A DNA stretch of 64,000 nucleotides, from NCBI RefSeq assembly GCF_029714325.1, contig NZ_CP121666.1, positions 3,038,001 to 3,102,000 of the forward strand, given 5' to 3'. The notes beneath the pieces were generated by a model, which had not been told where the DNA came from, did not search any database, and worked only from the letters and a program-made list of their open reading frames with translations. Below are positions 8,399-16,867 of the stretch, in pieces; position 1 is the first letter of the stretch, and each line of letters opens with the position of its first letter. Origin of the DNA: Bradyrhizobium sp. CB1717 (lineage in GTDB: Bacteria; Pseudomonadota; Alphaproteobacteria; Rhizobiales; Xanthobacteraceae). The translations under genes and the position numbers were made by a program.

Positions 8399-9319
8399 TC
8401 ACGGCAGTCCGCGGTCCCAGGGCGTCACGGGCGCAAAGCGCGCGGCGAGAAAGTCGATGAAGGCGCGCACCTTGGCCGGCGGCCGGCGGTCGGGCAGGTA
8501 GACCGCATGCACCGCCGACGTCTGGATCTCCGGCTGATCGAGCGGCAGCGCGACGAGCGCGCCTGAGCGCAGATCGTCGGCGATGATGAAGGTGGGTTGG
8601 CGCGCAAGGCCAAGGCCGGCCAGCGTCGCCGCGCGCAGCGCATCGCCGTTGTTGGCACGCAAGGTGCCGTTGACCTGGACGCGGATCTCGCCCTCCGCGC
8701 CGAACAGCCATTCCGCCGCGCTCGCCTGCTGCGAGAGCGTGTAGCCGAGGCAATTGTGTCCGGTGAGGTCGGCGACGGTGCGCGGCGTGCCGTGCCTGGC
8801 AAGATAGGAAGGTGCCGCACAGACCACGAGGCGGTTCGGCGCGAGCTTTCGCGCGACCATGCTGGAGTCGCGCAAGCTGCCGATGCGGATCGCGAGGTCC
8901 CAGCCTTCCTCGGCGAGGTCGACGAGGCGATCGTTGAGACCGAGCTCGACGGTGACCTCGGGATGGGCGGCCGAAAACTCCGCGATCGCAGGCGCGATCT
9001 GCCTTGTACCGAACACGACGGGGACGTTGACGCGCAGCAGACCGCGCGGCTCGACACGTTCGCGCGCGATCGCCGCGTCGGCGGCCTCCATGTCGGCGAG
9101 GATGCGCTCGGCCGATTCCAGATAGCTCCGTCCGGCCTCGGTGATGGAGAGCCGCCGGGTGGTGCGGTGGAACAGTTTTGTGCCGAGCCTCGCCTCCAGC
9201 GAGGCGACATGCTTGGTCACCATGGTCTGCGACAGGCCCATCGCCCGGGCCGCGCCGGAGAGGCTGCCGGCTGCGGCCACCCTCGCGAAGACTTCCAGGC
9301 TGGTCAGGCGGTCGAGCAA
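8399..9319 (-). CDS. LysR family transcriptional regulator
   Basis: A 306-residue protein with the LysR winged-helix DNA-binding domain at the N-terminus (LTSLEVFARVAAAGSLSGAARAMGLSQTMVTKHVASLEARLG) and a substrate-binding effector domain from about residue 90 (LLRVNVPVVFGTRQIAPAIAEF). The start is a TTG at 9319, the only start that gives the canonical LxxLxxF beginning. The gene is divergent from the doxX gene at 9414, with 94 bp between; LysR regulators usually control such a divergent neighbour and themselves. The inducer is unknown. Confidence 0.9.
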   Translation of the reverse strand: MLDRLTSLEVFARVAAAGSLSGAARAMGLSQTMVTKHVASLEARLGTKLFHRTTRRLSITEAGRSYLESAERILADMEAADAAIARERVEPRGLLRVNVPVVFGTRQIAPAIAEFSAAHPEVTVELGLNDRLVDLAEEGWDLAIRIGSLRDSSMVARKLAPNRLVVCAAPSYLARHGTPRTVADLTGHNCLGYTLSQQASAAEWLFGAEGEIRVQVNGTLRANNGDALRAATLAGLGLARQPTFIIADDLRSGALVALPLDQPEIQTSAVHAVYLPDRRPPAKVRAFIDFLAARFAPVTPWDRGLP

Positions 9320-9346
9320 ACTATTTCACTCTGCCGGTGTGAGGTA

Positions 9347-9359
9347 TATTTCGAAAATA
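9347..9359. promoter_or_regulatory. Candidate LysR-type T-N11-A binding motif
   Basis: TATTTCGAAAATA in the 94-bp gap between lysR and doxX has the T-N11-A spacing and a perfect inner palindrome (TTTCGAAA) expected of LysR-type operators. Assignment rests only on position and pattern. Confidence 0.45.
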
Positions 9360-9413
9360 GCAGATTATCATCGATTTGAGAATAGATCATGGTGCGCCGC
9401 AAAGGAGACCGCC

Positions 9414-9857
9414 ATGATCGATTCCCGTACCGCCCCTTACGCCGCGCTCGTGCTGCGCGTGACCCTGGGCGCGCTGTTCCTCGCCCATGCCAGCCTGAAG
9501 CTGTTCGTGTTCACCCCGGCTGGCACCGCAAAGTTCTTCGGCAGCCTCGGCTTCCCGCCCGAGCTCGCCTATCTCATCATGACCGTGGAAGTGCTGAGCG
9601 GCGTCGCGCTGATCCTCGGCGTCTGGACCCGCTACGCGGCGCTCGCGGGCATTCCGATCCTGCTCGGCGCGATCTTCTCGGTGCACGGCGCGGCCGGCTT
9701 CTTCTTCTCCAATCCGAAGGGTGGCTGGGAATTCCCTGCCTTCTGGGCGATCGCGCTCGCGGCGCAGGCCCTGCTCGGCGACGGCGCCTACGCGCTGCGT
9801 CCCTCGCGTGATGTCCAGGCTGCGGGCGGCCAGCTCAGCGGCGCGCATTCGCGCTGA
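9414..9857 (+). CDS. DoxX family membrane protein
   Basis: Start at ATG 9414, preceded by AAAGGAGA. The 147-residue product has four hydrophobic segments and the DoxX pattern: LVLRVTLGALFLAHASLKLFVF at the N-terminus, then AKFFGSLGFPPELAYLIMTVEVLSGVALILG. DoxX-like proteins are small inner-membrane proteins related to thiosulfate:quinone oxidoreductase subunits and are often linked to oxidative stress or quinone chemistry. Here the partner is a divergent LysR regulator, which probably controls it. A strong terminator follows at 9885. Confidence 0.85.
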   Translation: MIDSRTAPYAALVLRVTLGALFLAHASLKLFVFTPAGTAKFFGSLGFPPELAYLIMTVEVLSGVALILGVWTRYAALAGIPILLGAIFSVHGAAGFFFSNPKGGWEFPAFWAIALAAQALLGDGAYALRPSRDVQAAGGQLSGAHSR

Positions 9858-10210
9858 CGTCACGGCATTCGCTTAGACCTTGCGAGCCGCGGGATCACGA
9901 TCCCGCGGCTTTCGCTCGTCTGCTTCGTACTGATCCAATCGATATGCGTTCGGCATTGATCCATACCTGAATTGGATCGATCCCTCTCAATCCTGCATGG
10001 CCGGCCTCGTCGCTGCCGTGCGGCATGCGCGAAAACACCGACAAATAAAGGCGTTCCGTCGCGGTTTCCGCAGGGCGCCTGTCGCTCGCGCCATCGCGCC
10101 GCCGCCGGCCGCATCCCTTGCCTGTGCCGTCGCTTTGGCCATACAGTCGAGCCAACACGCCGCGACAATGATCGCGGCTGCAAAAAGAATAATTGGGGAG
10201 AGACCGCACC
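9858..10210. other. 353-bp intergenic region with terminator and inverted repeat
   Basis: No credible gene. It holds the doxX terminator (9885-9912) and a spaced inverted repeat, GATCCAAT at 9932-9939 and ATTGGATC at 9971-9978, which may be an operator for the TRAP operon that follows. GGGGAGAG just before 10211 is the ribosome site of the TRAP binding protein. Confidence 0.6.
9885..9912 (+). terminator. Rho-independent terminator after doxX
   Basis: Perfect 11-bp stem (AGCCGCGGGAT with ATCCCGCGGCT) around the four-base loop CACG, followed by a short T-containing tract (TTTCGCTCG). It follows the doxX stop codon by about 28 bases. The T tract is weak. Confidence 0.7.
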
Positions 10211-11242
10211 ATGACCATCGTGCCCGTGAACCGCCGCGCGTTCATCAAGTCATCGGCGGCGGTCACCGCCGGCCTCGTGCTTTCTCCCGCCATCATCGGC
10301 CGCGCCGAAGCTGCGACGCTGAAGCTGAAATGCTCCTCCTCGCTGCCGAATGATCCCAAATTCGCCAATGGCCGCGTCTACTACGACAACCTGGTCAAGA
10401 ACCTGAAGGGCAACGGCCTCGGCGAGCAGGTCGAGGTCGCCTTCTTCCCGGACAACCAGCTCGGGCAGGAGATCGACGTCATCAATTCGGTGAAGCTCGG
10501 CGTCATCGACCTCATGGTGTCGGGCTCGTCGATCTCGGCCAATCTGGTGCCGCTGGTCGGCACCTTCGATCTCGGCTTCCTGTTCTCGAGCTTTCCGCAG
10601 CAGACCAAGGCGTTCGATTCCGGCGCCGCCAAGCCGATCGAGGACGCGCTGCTCAAGGGCGGCAACATCCGCATCATCGCCTGGGCCTATAATTTCGGCT
10701 CGCGCAGCGTGCTGGCGAAGAAGCCGGTGAAGACGCCGGAGGATCTCGCCGGCCTCAAGATCCGCACCCTGCCCAATCCCGTCATCACCGAATGCCTGCG
10801 CCTGATGGGCGCGGCCGCAACGCCGCTGGCCTTCGGCGAGATCTACACGGCGTTGCAGGCCGGCGTGCTCGACGGCCTCGAGCACGATCCGCCGACGATC
10901 CTGGCCAGCAAGTTCTTCGAGACGGCAAAATTCTACGCGCTGACACAGCACAATTTCTCGCCGCTGGCGATCTATTTCAGCGACATGACCTACAACCGCA
11001 TGGATCCGAAGCTGCGCGAGGGTTTCCTCGATGCCGCGAAGAAGGCTGCGGTCGACACCCGCGCCCATGGTCTTGCGGTCGAGAAGGAGGCGCTGGCGAC
11101 GCTCGGTGAGAAGGGCGTGACGGTGGCCGAATGCGACCGCGAAGCCTTCAAGAAGCGCGTCGCGCCGCAATACGAGAACTTCATCAAGGCACGGCCGGAA
11201 TCCAAGCCGGTCATCGACATGATCCGCGCGACGCAAGCCTGA
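10211..11242 (+). CDS. TRAP transporter substrate-binding protein (DctP family), Tat-exported
   Basis: 343 residues. The N-terminus has a twin-arginine leader (NRRAFIKSSAAVTAGLVLSP) cut near RAEA, so the protein is exported folded to the periplasm. The mature part has DctP family landmarks: ANGRVYYDNLVKNL, GQEIDVINSVKLGVIDLM, the LAGLKIRTLPNPV region with the carboxylate-binding Arg, and EIYTALQAGVLDGLEHDPPTI. It captures an organic acid for the downstream permease. Stop and permease start are 13 bases apart, which supports an operon. The exact ligand is unknown; the hydroxyacid dehydrogenase downstream suggests a hydroxy- or ketoacid. Confidence 0.92.
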   Translation: MTIVPVNRRAFIKSSAAVTAGLVLSPAIIGRAEAATLKLKCSSSLPNDPKFANGRVYYDNLVKNLKGNGLGEQVEVAFFPDNQLGQEIDVINSVKLGVIDLMVSGSSISANLVPLVGTFDLGFLFSSFPQQTKAFDSGAAKPIEDALLKGGNIRIIAWAYNFGSRSVLAKKPVKTPEDLAGLKIRTLPNPVITECLRLMGAAATPLAFGEIYTALQAGVLDGLEHDPPTILASKFFETAKFYALTQHNFSPLAIYFSDMTYNRMDPKLREGFLDAAKKAAVDTRAHGLAVEKEALATLGEKGVTVAECDREAFKKRVAPQYENFIKARPESKPVIDMIRATQA

Positions 11243-11255
11243 TGGCCAAATCCCA

Positions 11256-13130
11256 ATGGCCAAGTCCGAAATGGCGATGACAGCCGCCGTGCCGCTCTCG
11301 GGCGGCCGCCACGGCAGCATGACGCTTCTGCTTCGCGTCAGCGACGCGATCGCGGCCATTCTGCTGGCCGCCGATCTCGTGGTCGTCTGCGCCTCCGTGC
11401 TGCTGCGCTTCTTTTTCAATGCGCCGGTCGAATGGTCCGACGACGTCGCGCGCGGATTGATGGTCGGCTCGGCCTTCTTCGGCGCGGCGAGCGCGCTCGC
11501 GCGCGGCGAGAATGTCGGCGTCTCCTTCTTCTGCGATCTCCTGCCGGTGCGGCTGCGCTCGCTGGTCGATGCCGCCAGCGCACTGCTGATCGTGCTGATC
11601 TCCGGTTACGTCGCCTATCACGCCATCAAGCTGGGCTCGCTCACCGCCGGCCAGACCACCGGCTCCGGCCTGCCGCTGGAATTGACCTTCTACCCGATGG
11701 GCATCGGCGCGCTGTTCATGACGGTGTTCGCGATCGACCATCTCTGCGCGCGGCCGCTGCCTGATATCGTCAGGGGCCTCATTGCGATCATCGTGGTGAG
11801 CGGCCTCTATTTGGCCTGGGATTATCTGTCGCCGTCCTCGGTGCCGTCGGCGGGCACCTTGATGCTGATCGGCTTCTTCGCGACCCTGTTCGGCGGCTTG
11901 CCGATCGGCTTTGCGCTGGCGCTTGCCGCGCTGATCTTCATCTGGGTCGAGGGCGCGCTGCCCGGCGTCATCTTCGCGCAGCAGATGGCGCGCGGCATCG
12001 ACAATTTCGTGCTGCTCGCGATCCCGTTCTTCATCCTCGTCGGCTACCTCATGGAAGCCAACGGCATGTCGGTGCGCCTGATCGAGCTGTTGCAGCGCGC
12101 CGTGGGGCGGATGCGCGGTGGCCTCAACGTCGTGATGGTCGCTTCGATGGTGCTGTTCTCGGGGATATCAGGCTCGAAGATGGCCGACGTCGCCGCAGTC
12201 GGCTCGGTGCTGATCCCAGCCGCGCGCCGCTCCAAGCAGAATCCCGGCGGCGCGGTGGCGCTGCTGGCGGCCTCCGCGGTGATGGCGGAAACCATTCCGC
12301 CCTGCATCAACCTGATCATCCTCGGCTTCGTCGCCAACCTGTCGATCGGCGGCCTGTTCATGGCCGGGCTGCTGCCGGCGGCGCTGATGGCGCTGGTGCT
12401 GATCGCGGTCTCCATCATCTTCGGCAAGCCGCCGGCGGAGGCCGAGGACGTCGCGCCGCAGGCGCCGGTGTCCGGGCTCTGGAGCGGCGCGATCGCGGCG
12501 TTCGGCCTGATCTTCATGATTTTCTTCGGCTTCAAGAGCGGCTTTGCCACGGCGACCGAAATCTCCGCCTTTGCCGTCGCCTATGCGCTGGTCGTCGGCA
12601 GCGTCGTGTTCCGCGAGCTCAACTTCAAGACGGCCGCGCACAGTTTTGTCCAGGCCGCGACCAGGGCAGGGCTCGTGCTCTTCATCGTCGCCGCTGCGCA
12701 GTCGCTGGCCTTCACGCTGACCCTGCAGCAGGTGCCGCATGCGGTCGGCGATTTCATGCTGGGACTGTCGAAGACCTCGGGCGTCTGGCTGTTCATCCTG
12801 CTCGCGATCGTCGTGCTGATCGTGATGGGCTCGGTGCTGGAGGGCGCGGCTGCGCTGATCATCTTCGGGCCGTTGCTGCTGCCGGTCGCGGTTCAGCTCG
12901 GCGTCGATCCCCTGCATTTCGGCGTCGTACTGGTCATCGCGATGGGGATCGGCCTGTTCGCGCCGCCGCTCGGGCTCGGGCTCTACGGTGCCTGCCTGAT
13001 CGGCAACGTGCCGATCGAGCAGACGGTGAAGCCGATCATGGGCTATCTTGGCCTCTTGTTCCTCTGCCTGCTCGTCATCGCCTTCGTGCCATGGCTCTCG
13101 ACCGCGCTGCCGCGGGCATTCGGCTACTGA
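11256..13130 (+). CDS. TRAP transporter fused permease (DctQ-DctM)
   Basis: 624 residues combining both TRAP membrane subunits. Residues about 20-165 are the small DctQ-like subunit with four membrane segments (VLLRFFFNAPVEWSDDVARGLMVGSAFFGAA). Residues about 185-620 are the large DctM subunit (FATLFGGLPIGFALALAALI, GISGSKMADVAAVGSVLIPA, EGAAALIIFGPLLLPVAVQLGVDPLHFGVVLVI). TRAP permeases import dicarboxylates and related acids using a sodium gradient. Fused QM proteins are a known variant. Alternative ATG starts lie at 11271 and 11277. The stop codon overlaps the ribosome site of the next gene, so the operon is translationally tight. Confidence 0.93.
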   Translation: MAKSEMAMTAAVPLSGGRHGSMTLLLRVSDAIAAILLAADLVVVCASVLLRFFFNAPVEWSDDVARGLMVGSAFFGAASALARGENVGVSFFCDLLPVRLRSLVDAASALLIVLISGYVAYHAIKLGSLTAGQTTGSGLPLELTFYPMGIGALFMTVFAIDHLCARPLPDIVRGLIAIIVVSGLYLAWDYLSPSSVPSAGTLMLIGFFATLFGGLPIGFALALAALIFIWVEGALPGVIFAQQMARGIDNFVLLAIPFFILVGYLMEANGMSVRLIELLQRAVGRMRGGLNVVMVASMVLFSGISGSKMADVAAVGSVLIPAARRSKQNPGGAVALLAASAVMAETIPPCINLIILGFVANLSIGGLFMAGLLPAALMALVLIAVSIIFGKPPAEAEDVAPQAPVSGLWSGAIAAFGLIFMIFFGFKSGFATATEISAFAVAYALVVGSVVFRELNFKTAAHSFVQAATRAGLVLFIVAAAQSLAFTLTLQQVPHAVGDFMLGLSKTSGVWLFILLAIVVLIVMGSVLEGAAALIIFGPLLLPVAVQLGVDPLHFGVVLVIAMGIGLFAPPLGLGLYGACLIGNVPIEQTVKPIMGYLGLLFLCLLVIAFVPWLSTALPRAFGY

Positions 13131-13142
13131 AGGAGTCTTGTC

Positions 13143-14120
13143 GTGAAGGTCCTGCTCGCGCACACGCCGGAGATGCGGCGCAATTACTACGGCGATCGCA
13201 GCCTGAACGGCCTGCGCGCGGCCGCCGAGGTGATCCTGCACGAAAGCGATGAGACTTTGGATGCAGCCGGCCTCGTGCGCGCCGCCAAGGACGCCGACAT
13301 CATCGTCGCCGACCGCATGACGGAGGGGCGCGGCGAGATCTTTGCGCAACTGCCGCGCTTGCGGGCCTTCGTCCGCTGCGCCGTCGACATCCGCAACGTC
13401 AATGTGGATGCGGCTTCGCAGGCCGGCGTGCTCGTGACCCGCGCCGGCCCGGGCTTCGTGCAGGCGGTTGCCGAGCTCGCGCTCGGCTTCATGGTCGATC
13501 TCTCCCGCGGCGTGTCGCGGACGACGGCGGACTACCAGGCCGGCCGCAAGCCGGAAGCGCGGATGGGCCGCCAGCTCGCCGGCAGCAAGGTCGGCATCAT
13601 CGGCTATGGCAGCATCGGGCGCTACCTCGCCGAGATCGCGAAGGTGCTGCGCATGGAGGTGCTGGTCTCCGATCCCTTCGCGACCGTCAGCGATGCCGCG
13701 ATCAGGCAGGCCAGTCTCGACGAGCTGCTCGCCGCATCGGACTACGTCGTCTGCCTCGCCATCGCCAACGAGCAGACCGAGAATCTGATCGGGGAGGCCG
13801 CGCTGGCGCGCATGCAGAAGCATGCCGTTTTCATCAATCTCTCGCGCGGCAATCTCGTCGACGAGGCCGCGCTCGCACGCGCGTTGCGCGAGAACCGCAT
13901 CGCCGGCGCGGCGATGGATGTCGGCCGCGCGCCCGATCAGATGCCGACGCCCGAGCTTGCGAAGCTGCCGAACGTCATCGCGACCCCGCATGTCGGCGGT
14001 TTGACGCCGCAGGCGATCGAGTACCAGTCGCTGGAGACCGTGCGGCAGGTGCAAGCGATTGTGCGGGGCGAGGTGCCGCAAGGCGCCGTCAACGCCGAGC
14101 GCTGGACGCGGCGCTCCTGA
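13143..14120 (+). CDS. D-2-hydroxyacid dehydrogenase, NAD-dependent
   Basis: 325 residues from a GTG at 13143, with AAGGAG directly over the previous stop. The NAD-binding Rossmann motif is VGIIGYGSIGRYLAEIAKVL (about residues 145-165). The family's catalytic triad region is visible: Arg in INLSRGNLVDEAAL (about 230), an acidic residue in the following helix region, and His in IATPHVGGLTPQA (about 283). Enzymes of this SerA-like family interconvert 2-hydroxy and 2-keto acids in the cytoplasm. As last gene of the TRAP operon it probably acts on the imported substrate. It is not long enough (no ACT domain) to be a standard phosphoglycerate dehydrogenase. Confidence 0.9.
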   Translation: MKVLLAHTPEMRRNYYGDRSLNGLRAAAEVILHESDETLDAAGLVRAAKDADIIVADRMTEGRGEIFAQLPRLRAFVRCAVDIRNVNVDAASQAGVLVTRAGPGFVQAVAELALGFMVDLSRGVSRTTADYQAGRKPEARMGRQLAGSKVGIIGYGSIGRYLAEIAKVLRMEVLVSDPFATVSDAAIRQASLDELLAASDYVVCLAIANEQTENLIGEAALARMQKHAVFINLSRGNLVDEAALARALRENRIAGAAMDVGRAPDQMPTPELAKLPNVIATPHVGGLTPQAIEYQSLETVRQVQAIVRGEVPQGAVNAERWTRRS

Positions 14121-14337
14121 GAACGCGGCCTGACTTGAACCTCGTCCTCGTCCGCGACGTCGGGCAAAACCGGCAAGTTATTTCCAGTCTGCAGCGGTTT
14201 GCAGGGCAGTCGTTAACTAAGGCGCGCAATGCGGCACGCCCGGGTTCCGAAATTGTGCAGTTCTTAACCCCGATCCTTGTCCGATAGAAGTTCCGGCGGC
14301 TCAACCACAAGTTCGTGCCGCCGCGCCGAAGGGGGAC

Positions 14338-16776
14338 GTGCGGATCAAGATGGGCGGCCGCGATCAGAACGATCAGGATCGGAAGCGGAAGACCGGATGG
14401 TGGCGTGCCGCGCCGCTGCTCGGGCTGTATCGCCCTGCGCTGGTCGCGGTCGCCGTCGGGCTTCTGTTCTCGATCGTGGGCGCGGCCGCCGTTGCGCGCT
14501 GGGAAAACCGCGTCAACAGGATCGAGTTCGAGAACGCGGCCGAGACCGAAGCGATCGTCATGCAGCACGGCATGGGCGAGTACATCTCCCGGCTCGTCGC
14601 GCTGCGCACGCTGTTCGAATCCACCAACGAGCAAATCACCCGCAGCGAATTCGAGACCTTCAGCGCGCGCCTGTTCGAGCGCCATCCCGGCATGTTGCGC
14701 ATCGCCTGGCTGCCGCGCGTCAATCGCAAGGAGCGCGCCGACTACGAGGCCGCCGCGGTCGCGGACGGCGTGTCGGGCTATCGCATCAAGTCGCTCCAGG
14801 GCGATGCCTTCGCGGCCGCGCCGCAGAGCGACGAATATTTCCCGGTGTTCTACTCGACGCAGCCGAAGACGTCGCAGGTCTACGGCATGGATTACACGAG
14901 CATCCCGGAACGCCTTGCGGTGCTGGAGCGTGCCCGCGACAACGATGGGGTTGCGGCCGTCCGCACCCGTCTCTACGAGCCCAGGGAAAGCGGCCGGCTG
15001 CCCGACGTCCTCGTCGCCATTCCCGTCTACGCCAAGGGAACGTCGCGCGACACGGTCGCGGACCGGCGCCGCAATCTGGCCGGCTTCGTGGTCGGCGTCT
15101 TCGATCTGCCGCTGCTGATCCAGTCCATTCGCGTGACCACCGGAGCAAGCCCCGCGGTCAGCGTGAACGTCTATCCGCCCTTCACCGGCCAGATCGTCAG
15201 CCTCGAGGACATGCTGCCGGACTATTCGTCCGCCGCCACCGCGCCGCAGTCGATGCGCGACGTCGCGCGGACCCTGCATTGGTCGGGCGGTCTCAAGATC
15301 GGCGATACCGACTGGCAGGTGCGCGCCATGCCGACCGCCGGCGGCGCGCTGGAGACGGCCTATGATCGCGCGGTCGCGGTCCTCATCGTCGGCATGCTGC
15401 TGACGCTGTCGCTGTCGACCTATCTCATGCTCGCCAGCCGCAATTCGCGGCGGCTGTCGCTGGCGAACCGGCGGGTGCTCGAGCTCGCCCAGACCGACAT
15501 CCTGACCGGCCTGCCGAACCGCGCCTTCTTCCTCGCCCGGCTCGACGAGCTCAACCGACAGCTCGACGATAACGGCGCGGCCTTCTCGATCCTGATGCTC
15601 GACCTCGACCGCTTCAAGAACGTCAACGACTCCCTCGGTCACGGCGCCGGCGACGTGCTGCTGCGCCAGGTCGCGCAGCGGCTGAAATCTGCGCTGCGCG
15701 CCACCGACGTGCTGGCGCGGCTCGGCGGCGACGAGTTCGCCGTCATCCAGGGGGCTTGCGAGGATCAGCGCGCCTGCGCCACGGAGCTCGCGGGGCGGGT
15801 CGCCAAGCTCGTGGCACAGCCGTTCCTGCTGCCCGGCCATCGCGTCGAGATCGGCACCAGCATCGGCATCGCCATCGCGCCGGATCACGGCAGCGATCAC
15901 GAGCAGCTGCTGAAGAAGGCCGACCTTGCGCTCTACCGCTCGAAATCGGCGGGCCGCAACTGCTTCACCGTTTACGACGAGGCGATGTCGGCCGAGCTCG
16001 AGGCGCGCAACACGCTGGAAGGGGATTTGCGCGACGCCATCGCGCGCTGCCAGCTCGAGGTGCACTACCAGCCGTTCGTCGATGCCACGGGCGGCGTGCG
16101 GCGCGGCTTCGAGGCGCTGGTGCGCTGGCGGCATCCGAGCCGCGGATTGATCCCGCCGGACCAGTTCATTCCGCTGGCCGAGGAGACCGGGCTGATCGTT
16201 CCGCTCGGCGAATTCGTGCTGCGGCGCGCCTGCGCGGATGCGGCCGGCTGGTCCTCCGACCTGATGGTCGCCGTGAATCTCTCGCCGATCCAGTTCAAGG
16301 AAGCCGAGCTGTTCGAGATGATCTGCGCGGCGCTCGCCGATTCCGGCCTGCCGCCGCCGCGGCTCGAGATCGAGATCACGGAATCGGTGCTGCTGGAGCG
16401 CGGCGTCGAGAACCTCGCCTTCATGGAGCGGCTGAAGAGCATCGGCATCGAGCTCGCGCTCGACGATTTCGGCACCGGCTATTCCTCGCTCAGCTATCTC
16501 GTCGCGTTCCCGTTCGACAAGATCAAGATCGACAAGTCGTTCATCCGCAACCTCACGCACCAGCCGCGCTCATCCGCCATCATCTCCTCGATCGTGACGC
16601 TGGCGCGAGGGCTCGACATGTCGGTCACCGCCGAGGGCGTCGAGACGGCCGAGGAGTTCGAGCGGCTGAGGGCGCTCGGCGTCAATTTCGCCCAAGGCTA
16701 TCTGTTCGGGCGTCCGCAGCCGGTCGACGAGATCGAACTGGATGCGACCGAATCCTCCCGGCTCGACGCCGCCTGA
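14338..16776 (+). CDS. Membrane CHASE-GGDEF-EAL c-di-GMP enzyme
   Basis: 812 residues from a GTG at 14338 (AGGGGGA just ahead). A membrane helix (about 34-54) precedes a periplasmic CHASE sensor domain (about 75-330), and a second helix follows (about 342-364). The GGDEF domain has an intact LGGDEF (about 463) and the inhibitory I-site RATD five residues before it, so diguanylate cyclase activity with product inhibition is possible. The EAL domain keeps its main residues: EALVRW (about 592), ITESVL, LDDFGTGYSSL, KIDKSFI and TAEGVET, so phosphodiesterase activity is likely. An extracellular signal would set c-di-GMP levels. Stands alone ahead of an MFS gene. Confidence 0.93.
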   Translation: MRIKMGGRDQNDQDRKRKTGWWRAAPLLGLYRPALVAVAVGLLFSIVGAAAVARWENRVNRIEFENAAETEAIVMQHGMGEYISRLVALRTLFESTNEQITRSEFETFSARLFERHPGMLRIAWLPRVNRKERADYEAAAVADGVSGYRIKSLQGDAFAAAPQSDEYFPVFYSTQPKTSQVYGMDYTSIPERLAVLERARDNDGVAAVRTRLYEPRESGRLPDVLVAIPVYAKGTSRDTVADRRRNLAGFVVGVFDLPLLIQSIRVTTGASPAVSVNVYPPFTGQIVSLEDMLPDYSSAATAPQSMRDVARTLHWSGGLKIGDTDWQVRAMPTAGGALETAYDRAVAVLIVGMLLTLSLSTYLMLASRNSRRLSLANRRVLELAQTDILTGLPNRAFFLARLDELNRQLDDNGAAFSILMLDLDRFKNVNDSLGHGAGDVLLRQVAQRLKSALRATDVLARLGGDEFAVIQGACEDQRACATELAGRVAKLVAQPFLLPGHRVEIGTSIGIAIAPDHGSDHEQLLKKADLALYRSKSAGRNCFTVYDEAMSAELEARNTLEGDLRDAIARCQLEVHYQPFVDATGGVRRGFEALVRWRHPSRGLIPPDQFIPLAEETGLIVPLGEFVLRRACADAAGWSSDLMVAVNLSPIQFKEAELFEMICAALADSGLPPPRLEIEITESVLLERGVENLAFMERLKSIGIELALDDFGTGYSSLSYLVAFPFDKIKIDKSFIRNLTHQPRSSAIISSIVTLARGLDMSVTAEGVETAEEFERLRALGVNFAQGYLFGRPQPVDEIELDATESSRLDAA

Positions 16777-16867
16777 GTTCATCGCCCGCTGGGCATGCGC
16801 GAAAAGCGCTTGACCCGGGCGGTCCCGGATGGTCGGTAGCACCGTCTAGGGATGAAACAAAAACACC

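Noticed and set aside
12168..16560. Long open frames on the minus strand opposite the TRAP permease, dehydrogenase and CHASE-GGDEF-EAL genes
   Set aside because: Arg/His/Asp/Ala-rich antisense shadows typical of high-GC DNA; no domain, and they overlap clearly real genes over their whole length.
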